NCBI RefSeq assembly: GCF_027947575.1
Contig: NZ_CP116256.1
Span: forward strand, 4,340,001-4,404,000
Length of the DNA stretch: 64,000 nt
From: Streptomyces rubrogriseus
GTDB lineage: Bacteria; Actinomycetota; Actinomycetes; Streptomycetales; Streptomycetaceae
Direction of reading: 5' to 3'
The notes under the pieces are model-generated. The model searched no databases. It saw only the letters and a program-made list of their open reading frames with translations, and was not told the DNA's origin. The position numbers and the translations under genes were made by a program. This document shows, piece by piece, positions 1 through 7,958 of this stretch (the first letter of the stretch is position 1; the number at the start of each line of letters is the position of its first letter).

Positions 1-1
1 C

Positions 2-1153
2 GCCGGTGTCACCGTCGGCGCCCTCCTCGCCCAGGACATGCTCGGCACCACCAGCCTCGCCGGACTGCCCAGCGCCCTGCTCACCGCCGGCTCCGCCCTC
101 ACCGCCGTCGCGGTCGGCCGCATCTCCCAGGCCCGCGGCCGCCGTCCCGGCCTCACCACCGGCTACCTCACCGGCGCCATCGGATCCGCCGGCGTCATCA
201 CCGCCGCCGTCCTCGACAACCCCGTCCTGCTGTTCATCGCCCTGTTCGTCTACGGCGCCGGCACCGCCACCAACCTCCAGGCCCGCTATGCCGGAGCCGA
301 CCTCGCCCCGCCCGGCCACCGCGCACGTGCCGTCTCCAGCGTCCTGGTCGCCACCACCCTCGGCGGCGTCGCCGGACCCAACCTCGCCGCCCCCGCCGGC
401 ACCCTCGCCGAACACCTCGGCATCCCCCACCTCGCCGGACTCTTCGTCATCTCCGGCGCCGCGTACGCGCTGGCCGCGCTCGTCCTCGCCCTCTGGCTGC
501 GCCCCGACCCGCTGCTCCTGGCCCGCGCCGTTGCCCAGGCCAAGGAGGCCGACGCCGCCGCGACCGACCCGGCCAGCGCCGAGACCGCGGGCACGGGCGA
601 GGGCCGCGGAGGTGTGGTCCTGGGCGCGCTGGTCATGATCCTCACTCAGCTCGTCATGGTCGCGATCATGACGATGACCCCGGTCCACATGCACGACCAC
701 GGCCACTCCACCGCCGCATCGGGCCTCGTCATCGGCATCCACATCGGTGCCATGTACCTGCCCTCGCCTCTGACCGGATGGCTCGTCGACCGCTACGGCC
801 AAATGAAGATTGCCGCAGCCTCCGGCATCACCCTGCTGGCCGCCGGAATCCTCGCTGCCGCAGCGCCCGGTGACTCGGTCTTCCTGCTCGCTCTCGCGCT
901 CGCTCTGCTGGGCCTCGGCTGGAACTTCGGCCTCGTCTCCGGCACCGCGATCATCACCGACACCGTCCCGCTCGCCACCCGCGCCAAGACGCAGGGCATG
1001 GTCGACGTCTCCATCGCCATCGCCGGCGCCACCGGCGGCATGGCCTCGGGCGTCATGGTCGCCGCCGCCAGCTACCCCGCCCTCGCCCTCACCGGCGGAG
1101 CGCTCTCCCTCGCGCTCCTGCCCGCCGTCGCCGCCACCGCCTACCGCCGATGA
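2..1153 (+). CDS. MFS transporter, 5' end outside the window
   Basis: This is the C-terminal 383 residues of a major facilitator superfamily membrane transporter, probably a drug or metabolite exporter. The frame is open to the left edge and the residues before the first internal Met (base 38) already fit a transmembrane loop, so the true start lies upstream. Many hydrophobic segments are visible. Basic cytoplasmic loops follow the MFS pattern: ISQARGRRPG near residue 45 and, in the second half, GWLVDRYGQMK near residue 258, a motif-A-like loop. A long hydrophilic central loop (about residues 165-200) divides the two halves. The stop overlaps the next start as ATGA, so it is coupled to the TusA-like gene. 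The substrate cannot be read from the sequence. Confidence 0.9.
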   Translation, partial: AGVTVGALLAQDMLGTTSLAGLPSALLTAGSALTAVAVGRISQARGRRPGLTTGYLTGAIGSAGVITAAVLDNPVLLFIALFVYGAGTATNLQARYAGADLAPPGHRARAVSSVLVATTLGGVAGPNLAAPAGTLAEHLGIPHLAGLFVISGAAYALAALVLALWLRPDPLLLARAVAQAKEADAAATDPASAETAGTGEGRGGVVLGALVMILTQLVMVAIMTMTPVHMHDHGHSTAASGLVIGIHIGAMYLPSPLTGWLVDRYGQMKIAAASGITLLAAGILAAAAPGDSVFLLALALALLGLGWNFGLVSGTAIITDTVPLATRAKTQGMVDVSIAIAGATGGMASGVMVAAASYPALALTGGALSLALLPAVAATAYRR

Positions 1154-1554
1154 GCCCCATGAACACCGAATTCCCCACGTCCGGCGTCACCGTCGACGGC
1201 ACCGGACTGCTCTGCGTCACCCCCCTGCTCCGCCTGCGCAAGGAGATCGACACCGCCGCACCGGGCACCATCGTCCATGTCATCGCCACCGACCCGGCCG
1301 CCCCGCTCGACCTGCGCGCCTGGTGCCACATGACCGGCCACCACTACCTCGGCCCCGTTCCTGAACCGGGCCGAGACGTCTACGCCCTTCGTCTCACGCC
1401 CCAGCCGATGGCGACCCGACCCCGTGCACCCTGGCGCCGGCTCGGCGTCAGTGGGGGGGTGTTGGGCGGCAGGAGGGGTTCGGTGGTCAGCGGCCGGCTC
1501 AGGTCGGGCGCAGGCAGAAGGGGTGTCCGGCCGGACTGGTGTAGACGCGGCTGA
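1150..1554 (+). CDS. TusA/SirA-like sulfurtransferase-family protein
   Basis: Residues about 12-80 resemble the small TusA/SirA fold: a beta strand, then GLLCVTPLLRLRKEI followed by a helix, and later the IVHVIATDPAAPLDL strand-turn typical of the family. TusA proteins carry sulfur as a persulfide on the Cys of a CPxP motif. Here the motif reads C-V-T-P, so the Cys and the last Pro remain but the first Pro is gone. The start overlaps the MFS stop (ATGA), which suggests co-expression and perhaps a transport-linked sulfur role, but that is inference. After about residue 80 the reading becomes Arg/Gly-rich and overlaps the end of the convergent VOC gene; that tail may be read-through or follow a frameshift. 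Confidence 0.65.
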   Translation: MSPMNTEFPTSGVTVDGTGLLCVTPLLRLRKEIDTAAPGTIVHVIATDPAAPLDLRAWCHMTGHHYLGPVPEPGRDVYALRLTPQPMATRPRAPWRRLGVSGGVLGGRRGSVVSGRLRSGAGRRGVRPDWCRRG

Positions 1555-1867
1555 CGGTGTGAATTTCTGCGGTGGCCTCGTCGGCGGGCCGCAGCCGAGT
1601 GGCGCCGGCGTCGGTGGCCGTGCGGTCGGCGGTTGTGAGGTCGTCGACGCCGAAGTCGAGGTGCATCTGCTGGGAGGTGCCGTCCGGCCAGTTCGGAGGG
1701 GTGTGGCCGGGAGCGGACTGGACGACGATCACCGGGAGGCCGGGGGCCTGGACGAAGTGGTGGGTCGGTGTGGGGGTGAGGGAGCCGCCGAGCAGCCGGT
1801 GCCAGAAGGAGCTCTCCTTCTCGATGTCGGCGGCGTCGATGATCACGGAGGTCAGGGTGATGGGCAT
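1499..1867 (-). CDS. VOC family (glyoxalase/bleomycin-resistance fold) protein
   Basis: A 122-residue protein with the vicinal oxygen chelate fold: the opening strand ITLTSVIIDAADIEKESSFW with a Trp-His pair (FWHRLLGG), the middle strand MHLDFGVDDL, and a closing strand ending in GHPFCLRP. Such proteins bind a metal or a small ligand and act as lyases, dioxygenases or antibiotic-binding proteins; the specific role is unknown. It lies just downstream of an SDR gene in the same direction with about 33 bases between them, so the two are probably one transcription unit controlled from the SDR/TetR promoter region. Its 3' end overlaps the tail of the convergent TusA-like reading frame. Confidence 0.85.
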   Translation of the reverse strand: MPITLTSVIIDAADIEKESSFWHRLLGGSLTPTPTHHFVQAPGLPVIVVQSAPGHTPPNWPDGTSQQMHLDFGVDDLTTADRTATDAGATRLRPADEATAEIHTVSRVYTSPAGHPFCLRPT

Positions 1868-1900
1868 GGAGGTGTCCTGTTCGTGCTGTCGGGGGGCTGC

Positions 1901-2674
1901 TCAGACGGTCGGGATGATGCCGCCGTCGACGCGGAACTGTGCTCCGGTGAGCCACTTCGCGCGGTGGGAGGCGAGGAAGGCGATCATTTCGGCGACGTCC
2001 TCGGGGTCTCCGGGGCGGCCCATGGGGACCTTCAGGTGGTCCACGATCTGCTGCGTGACTTCCTCGGTGGTCGCGTTTTGCGCCTGGGCCATGTGCCGGA
2101 GGTGGGCGGTGGCGCCTGCGGTGACGACGAAGCCGGGAAGAACGCAGACCACACGTACCCCGTGTTCGCCGACCTCGGTGGCCAGTTCACGGCTGTAGGT
2201 GTTGAGCGCGGCCTTGGCGGCGGCATAGGACGCCTCGGTGCGCTGAGGCAGGTGGCTGGCGATCGAGGAGACGTGCACGACGACGCCGGAGCCCCGCTCG
2301 GCCATTGCCGGCACCAGGGCCCGGTCCAGGCGCACGGCGCTGAGCAGGTTCATCTCCAGGTCCGCCTGCCAGGACTCGTCCGACCGGTTAAGGGTCGGCG
2401 CCGGGGCGCTCGCGGCGCCCGCGTTGTTCACGAGGACGTCCACTCCGCCCACCTGCTCGACGACTCGGCGGGCGAGTTCGGCCACGCCCTGCTGCGTGGC
2501 GAGGTCTGCCGCGAGGAAGGTGGCACCGCTGTCCTCTTCGGGCCGGCTGCGGGACGCCGTCAGTACGGTGGCACCCGCGGCGATGAAGCGGCGCACGGTC
2601 GCCGCGCCCAGGCCCCGGCTGCCGCCGGTGACCAGCACCCGCAGGCCGGCCAGGCCTTCGTCGATGTTCGGCAT
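1901..2674 (-). CDS. SDR family oxidoreductase
   Basis: A 257-residue classical short-chain dehydrogenase/reductase using NAD(P). It shows the cofactor motif TGGSRGLG near residue 17, NNAG, the catalytic Ser in VVHVSSIAS, the Y-x-x-x-K pair in SYAAAKAAL, and an end VDGGIIPTV typical of the family. The open frame runs further upstream, but the start at 2674 is chosen because it begins the Rossmann fold properly and has a strong GGAGGGG ribosome site a few bases before it. It is transcribed away from a TetR gene that starts 69 bases off, the usual layout for a repressor controlling an oxidoreductase. The downstream VOC gene is probably in the same operon. Confidence 0.92.
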   Translation of the reverse strand: MPNIDEGLAGLRVLVTGGSRGLGAATVRRFIAAGATVLTASRSRPEEDSGATFLAADLATQQGVAELARRVVEQVGGVDVLVNNAGAASAPAPTLNRSDESWQADLEMNLLSAVRLDRALVPAMAERGSGVVVHVSSIASHLPQRTEASYAAAKAALNTYSRELATEVGEHGVRVVCVLPGFVVTAGATAHLRHMAQAQNATTEEVTQQIVDHLKVPMGRPGDPEDVAEMIAFLASHRAKWLTGAQFRVDGGIIPTV

Positions 2675-2701
2675 GGGGGTTCCCCTCCGTAAGATGAACC
2701 T

Positions 2702-2738
2702 GACTCCGGAAACGGTACACGTAAACGGAACCAGACTC
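2702..2738. promoter_or_regulatory. Candidate TetR operator between divergent SDR and TetR genes
   Basis: The 69-base gap between the two divergent starts contains two copies of AAACGG (2710-2715 and 2723-2728) flanked by two copies of GACTC (2702-2706 and 2734-2738). The centre, GGTACACGTAAAC, is only a partial palindrome. Repeats of this sort in such a small divergent promoter are a plausible binding site for the adjacent TetR protein. No promoter elements were assigned. Confidence 0.35.
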
Positions 2739-2743
2739 ACCTT

Positions 2744-3334
2744 ATGGAGATTGCCTTGCCGTCCCCACGCCCCCGGCGCGCCGACGCCCGACACAACCGC
2801 GAGGCCCTGCTGTCCGCCGCCCGCCAGGCATTCCTCGACGGCGACACCGACGTGCACGTCAAGGACATCGCCCGCAGCGCCGGCGTTGCCATCGGAACGC
2901 TCTACCGCCACTTCGAAACCCGCGAAGCACTGATCGAGGAGGTCTACCGCAAAGAGGTCGACGACCTGTGCGCCGCACCCGGCGTCCTGCTGAACCAGCA
3001 CACACCCGAAGAGGCGCTACGCCGCTTCCTCTTCCTGCTCGTGGACCACGCGGCAGTGGGCAAGGGCATGTCCAGCGTGCTGGAGAGCATCATGGCGACA
3101 GACTCACCCGTCTTCGACGACGCACGCACCCGTATGGCAGACGCCCTCTCCCTGCTGCTCCAAGCCGGCCACGCGGCCGGCGCCGTCCGCGACGACGTCA
3201 CCGGCCCCACCCTGCTGCGCGCCCTGGGCGGCATCTGCGCAATGCGCGCCACAGAGGGCTGGTTGGCCGAGGCCCGGCAGATCACCACCCTCCTCTACGA
3301 CGGCCTGCGAAACGGCACCCCGCAGCCGTCTTGA
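2744..3334 (+). CDS. TetR/AcrR family transcriptional regulator
   Basis: A 196-residue protein with an N-terminal TetR helix-turn-helix: ADARHNREALLSAARQAF, then VHVKDIARSAGVAIGTLYRH and FETREALIEEVY. The C-terminal two thirds is helical, as expected for the ligand-binding and dimerisation domain (GKGMSSVLESI, ALSLLLQAGHAAGAVRDDV). The layout back to back with the SDR gene suggests that it represses the SDR-VOC unit and its own promoter and is released by a small ligand related to the SDR substrate. The ligand is unknown. Confidence 0.92.
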   Translation: MEIALPSPRPRRADARHNREALLSAARQAFLDGDTDVHVKDIARSAGVAIGTLYRHFETREALIEEVYRKEVDDLCAAPGVLLNQHTPEEALRRFLFLLVDHAAVGKGMSSVLESIMATDSPVFDDARTRMADALSLLLQAGHAAGAVRDDVTGPTLLRALGGICAMRATEGWLAEARQITTLLYDGLRNGTPQPS

Positions 3335-4010
3335 GCCGAGGGGCCACCCGTCACGGCCTCGACCAGGCCCTGCCCGTCACTCCTGACTCTCGTCCTCGTC
3401 CAGCGCATGCGAGTCAGGGGCGCCAAGGGCGCAGGGCGCCAGCGGTCGGAGAAGAGGCCGTGAAGCTGTAGTGACCGGGTGGGACGAGGTTGCGGTGCTT
3501 GGACACGCGAAGCCGGCGGGCGCCACGCGGCTGCGTCGGGCGCCCTCCACCGTCCCCTGCCGGCCGGCCGCGGTAGACCGCTGCTCGCCCTGCACGCAGG
3601 AGTACAGATGGCTCTCCCGCTATGACCTGGCCTGTTCTCCTCTTCCTTGATCACCTGATGTGTTGATGTGCTGACGCCTTGTCAGTGGGTGCTGTCAGCA
3701 CGTCCCGGCGTGGGGGAAGTTGTGACGAGGGGGAGGCTTGCATGCCCTGGGTACGGCCGTACGCACACTCCGGCGGGACACCGGTGCGTGGACATTCGTG
3801 ATGGGCGCCGGGCGCGAGGCGAGAAGCGATGATCTTCGCTGTGGTGGCCTTAGCCGTTGTGGGCATGGGCAACAGCAGCATCTGAGCAGGCGACGGGAAG
3901 ACTCTGCGGCCGCAGAGCACGGTGCAGTACCCGGTCCAGTTCGAGGGCGCCCCCGCTGAGCGGGCGCCGCGGCCTCGTCCCACGGTGTCGTACCCGATCC
4001 GGTCGTAGCG
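3335..4010. other. Intergenic stretch with no assignable gene
   Basis: Between the TetR gene and the Mrr remnant I see no convincing coding region. Open frames on both strands are Arg/Pro-rich and look like GC-bias shadows. A tiny hydrophobic frame (ATG at 3829, TGA ending 3885) could be the start of a lost membrane peptide but cannot be supported. Confidence 0.5.
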
Positions 4011-4615
4011 GTGACCCGCCGGCGACCGCCCGTCCGGCGACGCAACCGGCGCCCCTCCCGCAGGCAGCAGCAGCGCGGCGCCCAGCTGCTCGCCTTCGCC
4101 GTGGCGGCCGCGGCCGGCTTCGGGCTCGTGATGATGCGGGTCCACTGGCTGCTCACCCACTGGTGGATCCTCATCGTCGCCCTGGCGCTCGCCGTACTCG
4201 CGGGCGTGGGCTGGCTCTACCACCGGCAGTAGCGCGCGCAATTGGGAGGCAGTACGGGCTCGGGGCCTGCGCTACGGTCTGCCGCAGCTGGACGCGTTGC
4301 ACCGCAGCCGCTTCGGGGATGCGGTCCGAGAGCTGATGCACCGGGACGCCCAGCGGGTCGGTGGCCGCGGCGACCTGGGCACGGACGTGAAGGCCACCGA
4401 CCTCTGCGGGCGGCGCTGGTGATCCAGTGCAAGCACCGCCGCAACGGCGCCCAGGGCTCGCCGGACCTCCAGGTCATCAACGGCACGGCCCGCCAGGTCC
4501 ACGGCGCCGACGTCGCAGCCATCGTCACGAACGGCCGGGTGACCGGGCCAGCTGTGACCTTCGCCAGACAGTAGCGCCTGCACGTCGTCGAGCGACAGAC
4601 CCTGGCCGTCTAAGG
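4011..4615 (+). pseudogene. Mrr-type restriction endonuclease, decayed
   Basis: The remnant keeps the architecture of Streptomyces membrane-anchored Mrr-like nucleases: a basic N terminus, two hydrophobic segments (residues about 25-70), a helical region YGLPQLDALHRSRFGDAV, and the Mrr catalytic strand-turn-strand ending in VIQCKHRRNG (the Q-x-K of the nuclease motif) followed by PDLQVINGTARQVHGAD. At least four lesions kill it: TAG at 4230-4232, a one-base insertion near 4244, a one-base deletion near 4420, and TAG at 4572-4574. Both stops are consistent with CAG to TAG changes. The C terminus is missing and the reading ends against an IS-end-like motif at 4611. In life this would have been a type IV (methyl-directed) restriction enzyme. 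Confidence 0.8.
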
Positions 4616-4628
4616 GTTGTCCCGAAAT
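4611..4628. repeat. Solo IS-end-like motif
   Basis: TAAGGGTTGTCCCGAAAT matches 16 of 18 bases of the motif at 6669-6687 upstream of the first IS5-type transposase copy, in the same orientation. It marks the point where the Mrr remnant loses its C terminus, so it is probably the last trace of an insertion sequence. Confidence 0.5.
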
Positions 4629-4917
4629 CGTGTCTGACCTGGCAGAGCTGATCCGACGGGCAGCGGGGGGCTGGCTGGGTGGCCGGAAAGAACGAGACGA
4701 CGCTGTCTGCCGTACCTGCTCCCGGAACGGGTCGTGTGGTCACGGTGGCGTCCTGGGTGAGGGCTGCGTGAGAGGCGTGTGGCACGAGGCTCACGCACTG
4801 ACCGCCCGACCCGTGACACCGTGTCTTCGCTGCCGGCATGCCCCGTGATCCAGCTGACAGCTCCTGGACGGCCCGTTCACAGGTACGGAAAAGGGACGTG
4901 CGAGCACCTCAGACGGC
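4629..4917. other. Stretch without an assignable gene
   Basis: About 290 bases between the IS-end motif and the GNAT gene. No open frame on either strand has recognisable protein features. It probably contains the GNAT promoter, but I cannot assign -10 or -35 elements. Confidence 0.4.
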
Positions 4918-4935
4918 ATGCTGGGATGGATCATC

Positions 4936-5751
4936 ATGAACCCCATGCACATTCCGTCCGTCAATGAATTTGACCTTCCGCTCGCGATGGAGCTGAATCT
5001 CGCCGAACACGCCTGCCACCTGCACCGAAACCTCAAGGGCGCGTCCGTCACTGAGACAGACGACTTGCTGATCGCCGACAGCGGTCTCGACGACGACACC
5101 TTCAACATCGTTGCGAGGGCCCGCTTCACCCCGGGCACCGCCCCGGCCCGCGCCGCGGAGACGGCCCGGACCCTGGCCGCCACCGGGCGCCCCTTCTCCT
5201 GGTGGGTGGGCCCCGCCTCCACGCCGGGCAATCTCGCCGAGCATCTTCAGTCCGCCGGCCTGGAGGCGTCGGAAACGGAAGCAGGCATGTGGAAGGACCT
5301 GCGCGACCCCCTCCCCGACGCGCACGTCGACGGCCTGGCAATCCGCCGGGCCACCACCCCTCAACAGCTCGCCGACTACGCCACGGTCCTCGCCGCGAAC
5401 TGGGACCCGCCCGCCGCCACGGTGCGCCGGTTCTTCGCGGACACCGCCGACTGGGCGCTTGCCGAGGACTGCCCCGCCCGCTACCTGGTCGGCTACGTCG
5501 ACGGCCGGCCCGTCTGCTCGGCCGAGGTCTTCCTACATGCAGGCGTCGCCGGGATCTACAACATTGCCACCCTCGCCACCGTCCGCCGCCGCGGCTATGG
5601 CGGCGCCATCACCGCGGCCACTCTGTACACCGCCCGCGACGCGGGCTACGAGACGGCGGTGCTGCAGGCATCGGCCGACGGGGAACCCGTCTACCGCCGC
5701 CTCGGGTTCACCGTCAGCGGCCACTTCACCGAGTACGCCCTCACCCCCTGA
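4936..5751 (+). CDS. GNAT family N-acetyltransferase
   Basis: A protein of about 271 residues with a typical GNAT acetyl-CoA site in its C-terminal half: [20 protein letters not shown] (RxxGxG pyrophosphate loop), then [18 protein letters not shown] and [14 protein letters not shown]. The N-terminal half looks like a second, degenerate GNAT lobe ([20 protein letters not shown]), as in double-GNAT proteins. It would transfer an acetyl group from acetyl-CoA to an amine; the acceptor is unknown. I chose the start at 4936, preceded by GGGATGGA, over an upstream in-frame ATG at 4918 with no clear ribosome site. It stands alone between a dead restriction gene and IS remnants. Confidence 0.85.
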   Translation: MNPMHIPSVNEFDLPLAMELNLAEHACHLHRNLKGASVTETDDLLIADSGLDDDTFNIVARARFTPGTAPARAAETARTLAATGRPFSWWVGPASTPGNLAEHLQSAGLEASETEAGMWKDLRDPLPDAHVDGLAIRRATTPQQLADYATVLAANWDPPAATVRRFFADTADWALAEDCPARYLVGYVDGRPVCSAEVFLHAGVAGIYNIATLATVRRRGYGGAITAATLYTARDAGYETAVLQASADGEPVYRRLGFTVSGHFTEYALTP

Positions 5752-5901
5752 CCCGTCAGGGCAACCGCTCCGCTGCTCACCAACGCCTGGTAGTCCATCG
5801 GCAACGCTTCACGCCCGGGGCATCGCCTCGATGGGCTCCAGCTCCGGCCTCATGTCTGACCAGTGAAAACCACACAGGGAGGTCGGAGAGAGAACGCCCT
5901 C

Positions 5902-6666
5902 TCAGCCCACCACCAGGGCCAGGTTGTGCAGGCACGCGGCGCCGAGCATTGCGTGGTGCACGCCGTCGCCCCTGAGACGGCAGTCGCGCAGGATCTTCCA
6001 CCCCTTCATGCGGGCGAAGGCGCGCTCGACACGGGCCCTGACCTGTTTGTGGGAGCGGTTATGCTCTTGCTTCCAGCCCGGCAGTTCGGTTTGGCCGTTC
6101 GCGCGGCGGTGGGGAATCACCAGGCTGGTACCCCGATAGCCTCTGTCTGCGATGGTCATCGTGGCACCGACAGCGTCCTTCGCTCCGGATTCCGCCCACG
6201 CTCGTCAGTCCTTGCGGTTGCCGGGCAGTGATCGGCCGACCACCACCACGAGGCGGCTGTCGGCATCGATGAGGACCTGGTTGTCGGTCGAGTAATGGCA
6301 GTTCTTCGACTGCTCGGCCAGTGTGTGATCGCGGGTGGGCACGAGAGTGCCGTCCACGATGAGCACAGCGTCCTGGCGGAACCGCCTACGCGGCTGGAAG
6401 GCGAGCTTGGGGCCGAGGCGGTTGATAATCCGGTCGGCCGCCGGCTTTAAGACGCCGAAAAGTGGACCGAGCTGGCGCAGCGTCAAATTCGTGTGCCGGT
6501 ACGTAGCAACCAGCAACACTCGATCCTCCAAGGGAAGGCACCACGGCCGCCCATGCTGCGAGTCGCCCGCGATCCCGCGGTGCACGTGGGTCACCAAGTT
6601 GCCGAAGCAGCGTGGGCTCAGCCCAGTGAACGGGGCTGTCCAGGACCGCTCCGACGCCGTGATCAC
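5902..6666 (-). pseudogene. IS5-type (DDE_Tnp_4) transposase, copy A, in-frame stop
   Basis: The reading starts at GTG (VITASERSW) and shows the family pattern: TNLTLRQLGPLFGV (HTH), VLIVDGTLVPTRDH (first Asp), NCHYSTDNQVLIDAD, then IADRGYRGTSL (second Asp) and VRARVERAFARMKGWKILRD (Glu). A TGA at 6205-6207 interrupts it exactly where copy B has a Cys codon (NRNDCKAW), so a single base change probably inactivated it. The two halves are otherwise in one frame. Its upstream end carries the 6669-6687 motif. Confidence 0.88.
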
Positions 6667-6668
6667 AC

Positions 6669-6687
6669 TAAGGGCTGTCCCGTAAAT
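6669..6687. repeat. Probable IS terminal sequence upstream of copy A
   Basis: TAAGGGCTGTCCCGTAAAT lies directly upstream of the copy A transposase start and recurs, slightly changed, at 4611-4628. No matching inverted copy was found at the other end of copy A, so that end is probably lost or diverged. Confidence 0.5.
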
Positions 6688-6724
6688 GATCTATGGCATG
6701 CCGACTGACCAGCGACGCTGCCCC

Positions 6725-7487
6725 TCACCCTGTGAGGGTGAGGTTGTGGAGGCGGGCGATGCCGAGCATGGCGTGGTGGACGCCCTCGTCCTTGAGGCGG
6801 CAGTCGCGGAGGATCTTCCACGTCTTCATGCGTGCGAAGGCGTGCTCGACGCGGGCGCGGACCTTGCGGTGGGAGGCGTTGTGCTCCTCTTTCCAGGTCG
6901 GTAGTTCGCCCCGGTCGCGTTCCCGGCGGTGAGGGATGACCACGCCGGTGCCGCGGTAGCCGCCGTCAGCGATCACGGTTGTTCTGCCGACGGCGGCCTT
7001 CGAGCCGGACAGTTCCCATGCCTTGCAGTCGTTGCGGTTACCCGGCAGGGGCCGACCGACGGCGACGACGCGCCGGGTGTCGGCGTCGATGACGACCTGG
7101 TGGTTGGTGGAGTATCGGTAGTTCTTCGAACGCTCGGCGATGCTGTGGTCGCGGGTGGGGACCAAGGTGCCGTCCACGATCAGCACGGCATCTTTGCGAA
7201 ACCGCCGGCGCTGGCGCAGAGCGAGGGCGGGCCCGAGGTGGTCGATGATGCGGTCGGCGGCCGACTTCGATATCCCGAACACGAGCGCGAGCTGTCGTAG
7301 TGTCATGTTGGTCCGCCAGTACGCGATGACCAGTAGCACGCGGTCCTCCAGCGGGAGACCCCACGGCCGTCCCCCTGCGTACCGGGACCGCGCCTTCCTT
7401 GCGCAGAGCGGTGATGAGCGTGCCGAACTGCTGCGGGCTCAGCCCGGTGAACGGGCTTGTCCAGCGGGGCTCCGATGCCGTGATCAC
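6725..7487 (-). pseudogene. IS5-type (DDE_Tnp_4) transposase, copy B, frameshifted
   Basis: A second copy in tandem with copy A and in the same direction. Residues 1-40 are read from GTG at 7487 (VITASEPRWTSPF). The rest (RVLLVIAYWRTNMTLRQLAL, VLIVDGTLVPTRDH, VIADGGYRGTGVVIP, RARVEHAFARMKTWKI) continues in another frame, with the shift at a five-G run near 7370. The catalytic Asp, Asp and Glu are all present. Some IS5 groups use programmed frameshifting, but copy A has no shift at this point, so a mutation is more likely. The upstream end motif seen for copy A is absent here. Confidence 0.85.
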
Positions 7488-7958
7488 GGCGAGATCATCT
7501 CCCGGCCCCGAGGATCCGAGCTGAGCTACGGGATGTCGGGGTACTGAGGGCGCTTCCGCTTGAGCTTGGCCAGGTCACTGAGATCGATGCCCGTGGCCTT
7601 GGCATACTGCCTGGACCAGTCGGCGACGGCCTGCCGGAACAGGTAGTCGGGGCGGCGAGCCACCGGTTCTTCGCCGCGGTTCCGCAGCCAGGGCTGGACA
7701 ACCTCCACGCCCTACCCCCGCTGCTGCGGGCCGAGATCCAGTGGGGCCTGCACGCTCATGCCCAGTACGCGCAGCACTCCGAGTGGACCACCAACGGCAT
7801 CAGCAACCTCGTCACAGCTCAACGCGGCCAAGTTCGAGGTCACCGGCGCCTTCGAGTAGAGGTTGCCGGCGTACGCCTACTCCAAGGCGGAATGGGCGGC
7901 CCTCGGCGAGGGGCGCGAACTGCCGCTGACCCACGTCGAGCAGTGGGTGCCGCTTATT
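7488..7958. other. Fragments of unrecognised genes
   Basis: The minus-strand frame 7526-7708 reads like a real C terminus (QAVADWSRQYAKATGIDLSDL) but I do not recognise it. On the plus strand, from about 7706, PPLLRAEIQWGLHAHAQY looks like part of an actinobacterial integrase-type or phage-like protein that breaks after about 45 codons. Both appear to be debris next to the IS copies. Neither is called as a gene. Confidence 0.4.

Noticed and set aside
1380-1955. A 191-residue minus-strand frame over the VOC gene
   Set aside because: It is His/Arg/Pro-rich and off-frame to the VOC protein, which has clear domain features.
6725-7487. Programmed frameshifting in IS copy B
   Set aside because: The tandem copy A has an uninterrupted frame at this point, so mutation is the simpler explanation.
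7706-7860. An integrase gene
   Set aside because: Only about 45 residues look related and there is no catalytic Tyr or Arg region.
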